A stretch of 64,000 nt of DNA from Streptomyces sp. A3M-1-3 (GTDB taxonomy: Bacteria; Actinomycetota; Actinomycetes; Streptomycetales; Streptomycetaceae), in contig NZ_JANAVP010000016.1 in assembly GCF_024213665.1 (NCBI RefSeq), forward strand, positions 62,001 to 126,000, read 5' to 3'. Every line of letters begins with the position of its first letter. Within the stretch, counting starts at the first letter, position 1. Positions 23,576 to 32,889 of this stretch are shown one piece after another. Below the pieces are notes generated by a model that was not told where the DNA came from, did not search any database, and saw only the letters and a program-made list of their open reading frames with translations. The position numbers were made by a program, and so were the translations under genes.

Positions 23576-24853
23576 TCAGCCGAGGTCCGAGAGGAGCGCG
23601 GTCAGCAGGCGTTCCTCCATGACGGCCCGGCCCGATGCCCGCAGGGCGGAAGCGAGGTCGGGGTCCCAGGGGGTGGGCGCGGGCGGTCCGGTCAGCGGAG
23701 TCGACTCGCCTCCCGCAAGGGCGCTGCGGTAGTCGGCGGTGCTCATGCGCCAGGGCCGGGCACCGTGGCGCGCCACCGCGGCGGCGGTGATGCGCAGGCC
23801 GGTCCAGTCGAAGTCGGCGCGCCAGTGCAGGCGGGCGCCGGACCGGACGGCGGCAGCGAGCAGCTTGTGGCAGGCGGCCGACGGGATGCCTTCGGTGCAG
23901 ACCAGGGCGGCGGCGCGGTCTTCGAGTTCGGCGGCGGCCGCGCGCAGCACGGCCGGGTTCTCGCAGACGTGGATCTCGCGGGCGGCGGGGACGACGGCAG
24001 CAGTCGTCAGCTGGTGGAGGGTGAGGCGGAAGGGGATGCCGAAGCCTGCGGCGTCACGCAACCAGTCGCACACCACGTCGTCGCCGCGGGCACCGATGTT
24101 GAGGACGAGAACCTGGCTGGCGAGGTCGTCGGCGACGGCTCCGGCGCTCTCCCACAAGGCGCGGCGCCCGGCCCGGTCGCGGGGGACCGCCCCGACCGGC
24201 TGCCCGTCGCCCGCGGCGGTGCGCTGGGCGAGAGCGCGCAGGACGAGCTGTTCGAGCGGGCCGCCCGGCAGCAGCGCTTTGGTGTCGCCGGTGGCCCACT
24301 CGGCGAGGACCGGCAGGGGCAGGGGGCTTCGGCCCGCGTCGCCCCGTATTCCGGGGAGTTTCTCCAGGACCCGGACGGCGCGAAGCTGTGCCGCGTCGCC
24401 TCGCCGCAGGAGGCGGGTGAGGGTGCCGTCGGCGGCGATCCGCTCCAGCCAGGCCGGGTACCACCCCTGGTCCGCGAGAGGTGAGGCCTGGGCGGCCGCG
24501 AGGGCCCGGGCACCGGCGGCCGCCTCGTCGGCGCGCTCGGCGGGGCGGTCGCGCAGCGGGCCGTGCAGGCGGCCCAGGGTCTGGAGCAGGCCGGTTCCGT
24601 AGCGCGTGTGCAGGTAGGCGTCGAGGTCGGCCAGGGGGATGGTGAGGCGTCTGGCGGTCTCGGGGCGGTACCGGCCGGTGACCCCGATGACGATGCGGCG
24701 TTCAGCCTCGGTGGGGGAAGTGAGGCCGATGTCGCCGTGGAGGGTGCCGCCGGTGCGCTCCAGACGGCGGCGGGCGGCGGCGAGCAGGCGCCGCCAGCCT
24801 TCCTCGCGGAGCTCGGTGTACGACGGCGGGGTCGGCCGGCTGTCAGTCGACAA
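23576..24853 (-). CDS. jetD: Wadjet/Jet system nuclease subunit JetD
   Basis: 425 residues from TTG 24853, overlapping the jetC 3' end by 11 nt. Corresponds to the TIGR02679 family (DUF3322/DUF2220-type), whose C-terminal Toprim-like domain is the topoisomerase-VI-like nuclease of Wadjet. The acidic residues are in place: Glu in HVCENPAVLRA and the Asp pair in HWRADFDWTGLRI. In characterised Wadjet systems JetD cleaves plasmid DNA once the SMC complex has extruded it. The C-terminal MEERLLTALLSDLG closes the protein at the usual length. Confidence 0.88.
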   Translation of the reverse strand: MSTDSRPTPPSYTELREEGWRRLLAAARRRLERTGGTLHGDIGLTSPTEAERRIVIGVTGRYRPETARRLTIPLADLDAYLHTRYGTGLLQTLGRLHGPLRDRPAERADEAAAGARALAAAQASPLADQGWYPAWLERIAADGTLTRLLRRGDAAQLRAVRVLEKLPGIRGDAGRSPLPLPVLAEWATGDTKALLPGGPLEQLVLRALAQRTAAGDGQPVGAVPRDRAGRRALWESAGAVADDLASQVLVLNIGARGDDVVCDWLRDAAGFGIPFRLTLHQLTTAAVVPAAREIHVCENPAVLRAAAAELEDRAAALVCTEGIPSAACHKLLAAAVRSGARLHWRADFDWTGLRITAAAVARHGARPWRMSTADYRSALAGGESTPLTGPPAPTPWDPDLASALRASGRAVMEERLLTALLSDLG

Positions 24854-27800
24854 GCTGGGCCTCCTGGACCTTCCGTTCCTGCCGGCCTACGGAGCGGGTA
24901 CCTGGTGAGCCGAGCATGCTGCTCAGGGTGCCGCTGTCGTCGGCGTGCAGGCGTTCGCCGTCCCACAGGAGCAGGAGCGCGGAGACGGTGTGGTCGACGG
25001 CGGAGTGCGCGAGGTCGTAGTGGGCGGCGGCACGCACCGCGCTGTGCACGGCCCACAGGTCGTACCCGGTCATGAACAGGTCGAGGTCGAACTGGGCGGC
25101 CAGTGACATGAGCTCGCCGCGACCGGTGTCGTCGACGCCGGCGAACGCCTCGTCGAGGGCGAGCAGACGCGGGGCGTCGGGGTGCGCGGAGTTGAGCATG
25201 GCGTGGGCGGCGGCGAACAACGGCAGGTGCAGGGAGACGGACTGCTCGCCGCCGGAGAGGCGGCTGTGCCGGGCGCGGGTGAGGCGTTCCTCGGCGCCGC
25301 CGGGGCGTACCAGCTGGAAGGCGAACTGGCGCCAGCTCCGGTAGTCCAGGACCTCGGCGAGCAGCTGCCGGTAGGGGGCCTCGCGCTGCCGGGCTCGGGC
25401 GTTCTTGATCTGCGCGGCGAAGTGGGTGCGCATGCGGGCCAGCTTTTCGGGCCCGAGGCGTGCGGCGTCGGCGTCCAGGAGGGCACAGACGGCACGCTGT
25501 TCGTCGTCGAGGCCGTCTGCTAGCAACCAGCTGACGCCGACCGTGGTGCCCGAGGACATGCGGCGCTCGCGCATGTCGGTGTTCATGCGGCGAATCAGGT
25601 CACGGGCGTCGACGGTGCGGTCGTGGATCTGCTGGGCAAGGCGGGTGAGCAGGGCGTCCTCGAGGATGCGCTGCTCGGAGTCGGAGAGGAGTTCGGCCTG
25701 GTCGCGGCGGTGGGAGGCGATCTTCTCGGCGAAGGAGGCGATGGGCAGCGGGCCCTGTTCGTCAGCGACGGTGACGGTGATGACGCCGCTGGAGCTGTCC
25801 CAGGCGGGCTGGTAGTCCTGTCCGGCGGCGGCGAGACGGGCGTGCAGATCCTCCAGAGCCGTGGTGAGGCGGGTGACGGACTGCTTGACGCTGGACTCGG
25901 TGGGCGCGAGTTCACGCGTGGCGGTCAGGATCGCCTCGTGGACGGTGACGGCGGCGGGCGGCAGACTCTCGCCCGTCCAGTCGGCCTCCTGCGCGGGCCA
26001 GGCCAGGCCGGACGGGCAGCGCAGGATGTCGAGGAGTTCGCGGGACGCGTACGGGGCCAGGCCGCGGGCGGTGTCCTTCTCCTCGGTGACGGCGACCCGC
26101 AGCGCTTCGGCGGCGGCGGTGCGCCGAGCCTCGGCGGCGGCCAGGCGGCCGATCGCCTCGTCCTTGACACCGCGGGCGGCGTCCGTCTCCCGCGCGGCGG
26201 CCTCCAGGCTGCTCTCGGTCTCCTCGACGCGTGCCATGACCTGCCGCGCCTCGGCGCCGACAGCCTCGCGCAGCGCCTGGAGTCCGGCGGCCTCCTCGGC
26301 GTGGCGGCGGCGGGCGGCACGTTCGGCCTCGGCGGCGGCCTCCTCGTCCTCGGCGGCGGCCGTGAGCCGGTCGGCGGCGGCCGTGGCGGTCTCGGTCTGC
26401 CGGAGGTGCTCTCGACGCCGGGTGGCCAGTTCGCCGGCCTCCCGTTCGAAGGCGCGCGTGGCGGACTCGGTGTCGTCGGCGTCCTGGGCGGTGACTCCAT
26501 GCTCGGACTCGGCGCGGTGCAGGGCGCGTACGGCGACCGCGCAGGCGGCCTGCATCTCGTCGTAGACGGACTGGGCGGCATCGGCGGCTGCCCGGGTGGC
26601 GCGCAGGGCTGCGACGGCGCGGTCCAGTGCGCGCAGGTACGGCGCGAGGGCGGCAGTACGGGGCAGGGCGGCGCGAGCGGTGTCGTACTCCTGAAGGCTC
26701 TGCTCGCAGCCAGCCGCGGCCTGCGCCAACTCCTGCAACTGGATGTCCAGTTCGGAAAGGATGGTGTCGCAGGCGGCGATGCGTGCGGCGCGGCGGCGCG
26801 TCCGGGCGGTGGCGCCGACGTACTCGGCGTGCGGCTTGCTGTGGGAGCCGACGAGGATTCCGGCGGCGTAGCGGCCGTCCGGGCAGACGGCGGTGGCCGC
26901 GCCCGCCGTGTCGGCGACGGCGACCGACCTGAGTACGGCGGTGATCCGGGCGGCCGGGATGGGCGTACCGGTCTCGGGGCGCAGCAGGCCGGCGAGGCTG
27001 GGACCGTCGACGGGGGCGGTGGCACGCAGGTATCCGTCGCCGCCACCGGTGGGGGGCTCGTCGGAGGTGACGAGCGCGTCGAGCAGGCCGGAGGCCTCCA
27101 GGGCCGCCTCCACTCCCGCGCGTTCCATATCGTCGAGGCCGTCCGCGAAGTCGACCAGCCGCCACAACGGGAGAGCGCCTTCCAGGCTGTCACGGTCGGC
27201 GGTGCGGCCGCGGGCGGCAGGCGGTGCGTCGTCGTGTTCGGCGGCGATCCGGGTCCGCTCGGCCTCGGTCTCGGCCCGGCGGGCCTCCAGCGCGCCCCGC
27301 TCGCCACGCAGCGCGGCGAGCCGGTCACGCAGGCCCTGGACGGCGGCGGCGGTGGCCTCGGTGAACAGGTCGGTGAGTACGGGGGTACCGGCTTCCTGGC
27401 CGTCCGGTTCGGCGGCGGCATCGAGTGCCTGCGCGAGCAGCTCGGCGGCGCCTTCGGGCAGCAGCTGACCGTACTGGTCCTGCCACCGCCGAAGTTCCTC
27501 CCGGGCCCGCGTGTGGACGGCGCCGAGCGCGTCCTGGGCCGCTCGCTCCTCCGTCTCGACGGCCCGGGCCGCCTCCTGGGCGCGCTCCTGTCCGGCGCGG
27601 GCCGCGTCCCGGCCGCGCTCGGTGTCCCGCAGGTGTGCCGCGGCGGCCCGTACCGCCCGTACGCCTTCGTGGCGGGCGGCAGCGCGGGCCGAGGCGCGTT
27701 CGGCAAGAGCCATGGGGACAGCGTCGGCAGGGGTCCAGGGGATGCCGGCGCCGTGCGCGTGGTCGGCGAGGGCGGCGGCCGAGGCGCTGACGGCGGTGGC

Positions 27801-28952
27801 GAGTTCAGCGGCCAGTTGCCCGGCGCGTTCGGCCTCGGCGCGGGCCCGGCCGGTGGCGGCGCTGCGGCGTTCACGCTCGGCGGCGGCCTGCCGGGCGGTC
27901 TGTTCGCAGGTGCGCACCAGGCGTTCCAGGTCGGCGAGTTGCTCGACGGCCTGGTAGGCGGCCGAGGAGCGCAGCTGCTCCAGGCGGGCGCGCAGCGCGG
28001 CGAGCGCGGCATCGGCCTCGTCGGCCCGTTCTCCGGCCGCCTCGCGCTGCTCCCGGGCCTGGTCGAGATCCGCTTCCGACGCGGCGTGGGCGCGTTCACG
28101 CTCGCCGCTCTCGGCCCGCCGCGCGCTGAGCCTGTCGGCGGCGACGCGGGCGTTGACCCGCAGGTACGTCGAGTACGCCGCGAGGAAGGACCTGGTGGCC
28201 TCGTCGGCGGCGACCAGGCCCTCCAGGGTGCGCTGCACGGACTCCATGTCGTCGAAGGAGCGGGCGGCCTCACCGATCAGGTCCTCGTCCAGCGGGCGCA
28301 AGCCCTCGGTGAGCGTGTCGGAGAGCTTGGCCGGGTCGAGGTTCTTGGCGAGCTGGGGGCGGCGCAGCGTGAGGATGAGGGTGAGCAGCTGTTCGTAGCG
28401 CTCCCGGCCGAGGCCGAACAGGCGCTGGTCGACGGCGGTGCGGTAGTCCGCGGCCGAGACGATCACCTCGGCGCTCAGCGGGGCGAGTTCGGCTGCCAGC
28501 TGCTTCTTCGTCAACGGCCGGTCGTCGTCGGTGAGCAGGGAGAAGTCCTCGCCGACGCGGCCGTCGGCGACGAAGTGCCAGCGGGCGGGGATGTCCCTGT
28601 GTTTCTGGGCATGCAGGCCGATGCCGCAGGTGACGGCCTGCCCCGTGGTGCGGTGGGTGAACTCGATCCATACGTAGCCGAGCGCGCCCTCCTGCCCGCG
28701 AAAGAGCAGGTTGGACTTCATGGTGCGGTCCTCGGCGGCGAACGGGTTGAGCCGCTTGGGGTCGATCCGCCCGTCAAGGACGAACGGGAAGAGCACTTCG
28801 AGGGCCTTGGTCTTGCCGGATCCATTGGGGCCGCGCAGCACCAGCCAGCCGCCGGCGAAGGAGAACTCCTCGTCGCGGTAGTCCCACAGGTTGACGATCC
28901 CGGCGCGGGTGGGCACAAACCGGGGCTGGAGGTCGGTGGGAGGGGTGCTCAC
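24843..28952 (-). CDS. jetC: Wadjet/Jet system SMC-like ATPase JetC
   Basis: 1369 residues. Walker A GPNGSGKT at 41-48, then two very long Ala/Glu/Arg-rich coiled-coil arms (about 230-400 and 700-1000) around a hinge region. The ABC signature LSGGEQS is near residue 1230 and Walker B LLALDEAFAGVDD near 1262. This is the MukB/MksB-like SMC of the TIGR02680 group. In Wadjet it dimerises and extrudes DNA loops in an ATP-dependent way to recognise small circular DNA. GTG start overlaps the jetB stop (GTGA). Intact, with no broken motif. Confidence 0.93.
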   Translation of the reverse strand: MSTPPTDLQPRFVPTRAGIVNLWDYRDEEFSFAGGWLVLRGPNGSGKTKALEVLFPFVLDGRIDPKRLNPFAAEDRTMKSNLLFRGQEGALGYVWIEFTHRTTGQAVTCGIGLHAQKHRDIPARWHFVADGRVGEDFSLLTDDDRPLTKKQLAAELAPLSAEVIVSAADYRTAVDQRLFGLGRERYEQLLTLILTLRRPQLAKNLDPAKLSDTLTEGLRPLDEDLIGEAARSFDDMESVQRTLEGLVAADEATRSFLAAYSTYLRVNARVAADRLSARRAESGERERAHAASEADLDQAREQREAAGERADEADAALAALRARLEQLRSSAAYQAVEQLADLERLVRTCEQTARQAAAERERRSAATGRARAEAERAGQLAAELATAVSASAAALADHAHGAGIPWTPADAVPMALAERASARAAARHEGVRAVRAAAAHLRDTERGRDAARAGQERAQEAARAVETEERAAQDALGAVHTRAREELRRWQDQYGQLLPEGAAELLAQALDAAAEPDGQEAGTPVLTDLFTEATAAAVQGLRDRLAALRGERGALEARRAETEAERTRIAAEHDDAPPAARGRTADRDSLEGALPLWRLVDFADGLDDMERAGVEAALEASGLLDALVTSDEPPTGGGDGYLRATAPVDGPSLAGLLRPETGTPIPAARITAVLRSVAVADTAGAATAVCPDGRYAAGILVGSHSKPHAEYVGATARTRRRAARIAACDTILSELDIQLQELAQAAAGCEQSLQEYDTARAALPRTAALAPYLRALDRAVAALRATRAAADAAQSVYDEMQAACAVAVRALHRAESEHGVTAQDADDTESATRAFEREAGELATRRREHLRQTETATAAADRLTAAAEDEEAAAEAERAARRRHAEEAAGLQALREAVGAEARQVMARVEETESSLEAAARETDAARGVKDEAIGRLAAAEARRTAAAEALRVAVTEEKDTARGLAPYASRELLDILRCPSGLAWPAQEADWTGESLPPAAVTVHEAILTATRELAPTESSVKQSVTRLTTALEDLHARLAAAGQDYQPAWDSSSGVITVTVADEQGPLPIASFAEKIASHRRDQAELLSDSEQRILEDALLTRLAQQIHDRTVDARDLIRRMNTDMRERRMSSGTTVGVSWLLADGLDDEQRAVCALLDADAARLGPEKLARMRTHFAAQIKNARARQREAPYRQLLAEVLDYRSWRQFAFQLVRPGGAEERLTRARHSRLSGGEQSVSLHLPLFAAAHAMLNSAHPDAPRLLALDEAFAGVDDTGRGELMSLAAQFDLDLFMTGYDLWAVHSAVRAAAHYDLAHSAVDHTVSALLLLWDGERLHADDSGTLSSMLGSPGTRSVGRQERKVQEAQLVD

Positions 28953-30406
28953 TGGGCGGGGTCCTTCACGTCGTCTGCGGGGAAAAGGGCGTCAGGGGCC
29001 GCTGCTCCGGGGCTTTCGGCGCTCCCGGGGCTCGGGGTGGTACGAAGGCGGGCGCGCCACTTCACCTCAGCCGTCACCCCGCGATAGCGGGCCAGCAGCG
29101 GCAGTGCGAGAACCCCGCCCGCCACCCGCACGACGAGCGACATGGCGGCCAGCAGGTCCAATGCCTGGTCGAGGAGCCGGTCGGGGTCGCCGCGCAGGTC
29201 GGCGGCGAACCCGGCACCGTACTGCTCGGTGATCTCCTTTGTCCGGGCGCGCAACCAGGATGTGGTGACGAAGGGATAGCGGACCTCCGGGGCGGTCGAC
29301 GCCTCGCTCTCCCCCTCCGCTTCCTCCGCCGCATCCTCCCGGTCGGCCGTGGCCTGTTCGAACACACCCTGCGCCGGGAGAGCGAGGTCGATCCGGCCGG
29401 CCCGGTCCGCGAGGCGCTCGGCAGCACTCGGCACGGGCAGCAGTTGGGGCGCGTGCCGCCCGGTGCGCGCCGCGGCCTCGCTGATCCGCGCGCCGAGCAG
29501 CAGGGCGGCCTGCGCGACGGTGCCGCCTCCGGGGAACCGCGTATCGGAAAGGCGTCCCGAGGTGTCCACCAGGGCGACACCCTCCGCACGCCGCTCGACG
29601 GTGAGGCCGGTGAGGCGGGTGAGGTCCTCGGCGAGCGCGGGGGCACGCAGCTGGCCGGTCAACTCGGGGTCGGCGTCGGCGTAGTAGGCGACCGGGTGCT
29701 CCAGGACCAGGCGCCTCGCCCGCCGGAACGCGGAGAGCCGCTGGGCCCGGCGCCCCTCGGACAGGCTCCGCGCACCCGCCGAGTCCAGCAAGGCGGTCAC
29801 CGACGTGACGTGCTGGAGGACGCGGGTGGGCTGGTGGACGGCGGTGAGCACCTCCCGGTCGATGTCGTACAGCGCCTCGGCCCGCTCCGGATCAGCGGCC
29901 CAGGAGGCGGCCGAGCCGTCGGCCAGGCGCAGCGCGCCACGTTCGGTGAGCCAGCTGACGGCGTCGACGAAGGCGTCCCGGTCGTGCTTGCGGCCGGTGT
30001 CCAGGCCGAGCCCGTCGATGCGGGCGGCGTCGGCGGCGACGGCGTCGGCGAGTTCGCCGAGCGCGACCTGCGCGCCGTGCCGGCCCAGCACGGCCAGGGT
30101 GAGGGCGAGGTAGGCGTAGCGGCGCCGGTCGAAGGGGCGACCGGACCGGCTGAGCGCGGGCCGGGTGGGGTCCAGTTGGTCCTGCGCACGCTGGAGGCGG
30201 GCGGTGTCGGCGGTGGTGATCAGCCGGTAGCCGAGCACCTCCATCAGATCGGTACGCAACTGCTCGGCCCAGCGCCGCACTGTCGCCAGCGCGCCGCCAT
30301 CCGGGTACACCGGCGTGATCAGTGGATGCCGCAGCACGAGACGTACGGCCTTCTGGTAATCGGCCAGTTCCAGGGCCGATACGTTCTCGGCGACGCGGGT
30401 GCTCAT
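28949..30406 (-). CDS. jetB: Wadjet/Jet system subunit JetB (MukE-like)
   Basis: 485 residues, TIGR02678-type. Helical protein with winged-helix segments: DYQKAVRLVLRHPLITPVYP near the N-terminus and YPFVTTSWLRARTKEITEQYG near the C-terminus. JetB is the KITE-like regulator joining JetA (kleisin) to the JetC heads. ATGA overlap with jetA and GTGA overlap with jetC fix the stoichiometric coupling. Residues about 345-375 contain an acidic insert rich in Glu and Ala. Confidence 0.88.
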   Translation of the reverse strand: MSTRVAENVSALELADYQKAVRLVLRHPLITPVYPDGGALATVRRWAEQLRTDLMEVLGYRLITTADTARLQRAQDQLDPTRPALSRSGRPFDRRRYAYLALTLAVLGRHGAQVALGELADAVAADAARIDGLGLDTGRKHDRDAFVDAVSWLTERGALRLADGSAASWAADPERAEALYDIDREVLTAVHQPTRVLQHVTSVTALLDSAGARSLSEGRRAQRLSAFRRARRLVLEHPVAYYADADPELTGQLRAPALAEDLTRLTGLTVERRAEGVALVDTSGRLSDTRFPGGGTVAQAALLLGARISEAAARTGRHAPQLLPVPSAAERLADRAGRIDLALPAQGVFEQATADREDAAEEAEGESEASTAPEVRYPFVTTSWLRARTKEITEQYGAGFAADLRGDPDRLLDQALDLLAAMSLVVRVAGGVLALPLLARYRGVTAEVKWRARLRTTPSPGSAESPGAAAPDALFPADDVKDPAQ

Positions 30407-32001
30407 CCGGTGACCTCCAGGCGCAGTCCGTCCAGGTGCAGGTCGCCACGCACGGTGCGCACCGTGGTGAACGCCTCGCCGGGCCCCGTCGGGACGAGGG
30501 TGAGCCGCACTCCGTGCGCCGAGCCTGAGGCCGTCGGCCCCGCGACACCCCGGGTGACCGGCACCCGTGCGGCCAGCGCCACGTCCATGAGGGAGAGCAG
30601 CGCGCGGGTCTCGGCCTCGTCCAGGACCCTGCCGTACGCGCCGTCGCGGGCCAGCGCGACAGCCGCCCCCCGGCGCTCGGTCTGCTCCTTGATCTGCGCG
30701 GCCCGCAGCCGGGCCCGCTCGGCGTCGTTACGTTCGATCCGTCCCGGCCCCTTGAGGGCAGGAGTGCGGCCGGACTGCACCAGCGTGCGGGCCAGCTCCA
30801 CCGGCTCGGCCTCCCACCACGAGGTACGCCCGGAAATCAGCTCGGGGTCCGGATAGGGGACGGCGATGTGACGGGGCGCACCGAGCCCGAACACCGCCTG
30901 GAACAGGGCGTGCGCGTCGTCGTCGCTGACACATGAGGTGAACCACTGGGCCAGGTGGCGCAGCTGGCTCTCCCGGCTGACTCCGCCGCGCCGTGCTTCG
31001 GTGACCCGCCGCAGCAGCGCGAGGACCGAGCGGATCGCGGTGACCGTGGCGTCCTGCAGCCGCTCGGCCTCGCTGTGCTCACGCTCCCCGAACCAGTGCA
31101 CGATGCCACCCCACCGCTGCCGCCAGTCCTCCAAACGGGCGGCCGGGGTCCGGAAGAGCCGCTCGTCGGCCTCCGCGGCGTACTCGACCATCCGGTCCAC
31201 GCCGCTGGCCGCGGCCTTCTCCACCGCCTCGGCGAGCAGCGGGGCGTAACGCCCGAGTTCGGCGGTGAACTCCCGCATGTGCGCGAGCAGCGCGTCCTTG
31301 TGCGCGAGGAACACCTCGGGCCGGGTGTCGTTGGTCCGCGCCAGGTCGCCGAGCATCAGATAGAAGCGGGCAGCCCGCTGCGCCATCTCGTTCAGCACGG
31401 AGTCCAGGCGGCCCAGCTTCCGGTAGACCTCCTCGGCGTCGCCCGCGGCGTTCGCCTCGGCAAGCGCGGCCAGGTCGGCGAGGATGTCGGGGAAGACGAG
31501 CCGGGAGAGCTGCGCGTCCTCCAGGGCGGCGCCGAGCACGTCCTCCACCGCCCGGTAGGCCCGGTATCCGGCCTGGGTGAACTGGTACACGTAGTGCCGG
31601 TTGCGGTACTCCGCCAGGTTCGCCGCCCGCGTCCCGTCGTAACTGCGGTCCAGGACCCGCCACTCGGCGAGCGCGTCCAACAGCGGCTGTACGTCGCCCA
31701 CGGCCGCCCCTGGATGGTCCGCGACAAGCCTGCCCACCAGGGCGGCCGCGTCGGAAGCGTGCAGCAGCACCTGGTAATTGGCCCGGCCCCTCTCGAAGGC
31801 ACGCAGCAGCCACAGGTACTCGTGACGCTTCTCGGCGGCCGCGAAGTGGAAGAGCCGCAGCCGGTCGTCGAGGGTGAAGGCATCGATCCCGAAAGCATCC
31901 TCGCCCCCGTCCTCCGGGGGCGTCGGGCCCGGAGGCGCGGAGCCCAGGGGCACAGAGGCTGCCGGCACAGCCGAGGGCGGGGCCAGGGAATCGTCACTCA
32001 C
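30403..32001 (-). CDS. jetA: Wadjet/Jet system subunit JetA (kleisin, MukF-like)
   Basis: TIGR02677-type protein, 532 residues from GTG 32001 (VSDDSLAPP); an upstream ATG at 32082 would add 27 residues but lacks a ribosome site. After a Pro/Ala-rich leader the conserved start LRLFHFAAAEKRHEYLWLLRAFERG is seen. Winged-helix and helical regions follow (VYQFTQAGYRAYRAVEDVL; EEVYRKLGRLDSVLNEMAQRAARFY). JetA bridges JetC heads as the kleisin. It is the first gene of a four-gene operon; the promoter should lie in 32002-32300. Confidence 0.85.
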   Translation of the reverse strand: MSDDSLAPPSAVPAASVPLGSAPPGPTPPEDGGEDAFGIDAFTLDDRLRLFHFAAAEKRHEYLWLLRAFERGRANYQVLLHASDAAALVGRLVADHPGAAVGDVQPLLDALAEWRVLDRSYDGTRAANLAEYRNRHYVYQFTQAGYRAYRAVEDVLGAALEDAQLSRLVFPDILADLAALAEANAAGDAEEVYRKLGRLDSVLNEMAQRAARFYLMLGDLARTNDTRPEVFLAHKDALLAHMREFTAELGRYAPLLAEAVEKAAASGVDRMVEYAAEADERLFRTPAARLEDWRQRWGGIVHWFGEREHSEAERLQDATVTAIRSVLALLRRVTEARRGGVSRESQLRHLAQWFTSCVSDDDAHALFQAVFGLGAPRHIAVPYPDPELISGRTSWWEAEPVELARTLVQSGRTPALKGPGRIERNDAERARLRAAQIKEQTERRGAAVALARDGAYGRVLDEAETRALLSLMDVALAARVPVTRGVAGPTASGSAHGVRLTLVPTGPGEAFTTVRTVRGDLHLDGLRLEVTG

Positions 32002-32575
32002 GGGTGTCAGCGGCTTCCTCGAACGACGGGACGGAACCGGCGGGACAGGGCCGGACCTGACCCCAGTCTGCCGCCCCGACACCAGGCTGGGAAAACCCGC
32101 TCACCGAATCCATCCGCGCAGGTAGACTCCGCGCCCGTCCAGATCCTTCCTTTTGCCGCGGGACACTCCGCAGCCGAGCCCCCACAGAGGGCGACGCGGT
32201 CCTCTCCCGTCCCATGCCGCCCGGGCCGACTCCGGGCACCACGCGGGCCCACGACGCTCCCCTCGGACCGCCCAGACCCGTACTGCGCAGATCATCCGAT
32301 CGTGAATACGGGGCGGCCGGACGGCGTCCTCACAGCGAGGGGCGACTTCGCGGGCCCCGGAAGAATGGGCCATCCCCGACCGGGCGCTGATGCGTCGTCG
32401 AGGGTCACGTCGTGCGACACAGTCACCGACAAACGCGACCGGGGAGCCCCCCAGCGATCGGCCTCGTGATCGCGTCGGCCCTCCGGCCCAGGCGGGGAAA
32501 ACCTCTGACCTACGCATCACGTTACATAGATCAGAATCCGTGTTCACGCCTGGACCAGCCAGCACGAACGCCAAG
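32002..32575. other. jetA upstream region, no gene
   Basis: 574 nt with only shadow frames. It should carry the jet promoter. At 32507-32521 the sequence GACCTACGCATCACG matches the tRNA-Thr anticodon-arm region (GACCTACGCATTACG) at 14 of 15 positions, possibly a degenerate second attachment relic just inside the island's right end. Confidence 0.4.
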
Positions 32576-32607
32576 AAACCCCAGGTCAGACGCCCAACCT
32601 GGGGTTT
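32576..32607 (-). terminator. Terminator of tRNA-Thr
   Basis: AAACCCCAGGT and ACCTGGGGTTT form a perfect 11-bp stem with a 10-nt loop, 6 nt past the tRNA 3' end on the minus strand, followed by TTTCTTGG. Confidence 0.8.
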
Positions 32608-32611
32608 CAAC

Positions 32612-32655
32612 TGAGCCGCCTTCGGGATTCGAACCCGAGACCTACGCATTACGAG
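32612..32655. repeat. Right 44-bp attachment-type repeat inside tRNA-Thr
   Basis: Second copy of the 44-nt sequence found at 22584-22627, same orientation. It covers the 3' half of the tRNA from the anticodon loop to just beyond the acceptor end, the usual att core for tRNA-targeting integrases. Confidence 0.85.
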
Positions 32656-32687
32656 TGCGTTGCTCTGGCCAACTGAGCTAAGGCGGC
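32614..32687 (-). tRNA. tRNA-Thr (anticodon CGT)
   Basis: All arms fold on the minus strand: acceptor GCCGCCT/AGGCGGC, D-stem GCTC/GAGC, anticodon stem ACGCA/TGCGT with loop CTCGTAA (anticodon CGT), variable AGGTC, and T-stem TCGGG/CCCGA with loop TTCGAAT. CCA is not encoded. It is the integration site of the Jet island and remains complete. Confidence 0.95.
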
Positions 32688-32889
32688 AAGCTGCAGAAAT
32701 ACCTCTCCGCGCACGAAGAGGCTCGCATCAGCAGCGGCGCCAAGTCTACAGGGTTCTTTCGGGTGCCCCGCACCGGTCCCCGATTGCGGGGAACTGGGAA
32801 ATCCTGGTCATATTGGGCTGGCTCGAGCCTTGACACCCACAGGCCCCGCCGCGGAAAGCCACCGTACGTCCGGTTCCGGACGCTGGGCC

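Larger units (their letters stand above)
22584..32655. mobile_element. tRNA-Thr-integrated defence island (Jet/Wadjet)
   Basis: Bounded by the two 44-bp direct repeats, one within intact tRNA-Thr(CGT) and one partial. This is the footprint of site-specific integration at a tRNA 3' end. Content: a Uma2 endonuclease-like gene and the complete jetABCD operon, all on the minus strand. No integrase, excisionase or replication gene is visible, so the element is probably immobile alone or was mobilised by a helper. Flanks differ in character (decayed copper region left, core right). Confidence 0.75.

Noticed and set aside
25623..29087. 1154-codon open frame on the plus strand opposite jetC
   Set aside because: Gly/Ala/Arg-rich shadow frame caused by GC bias; jetC on the other strand has all SMC motifs.
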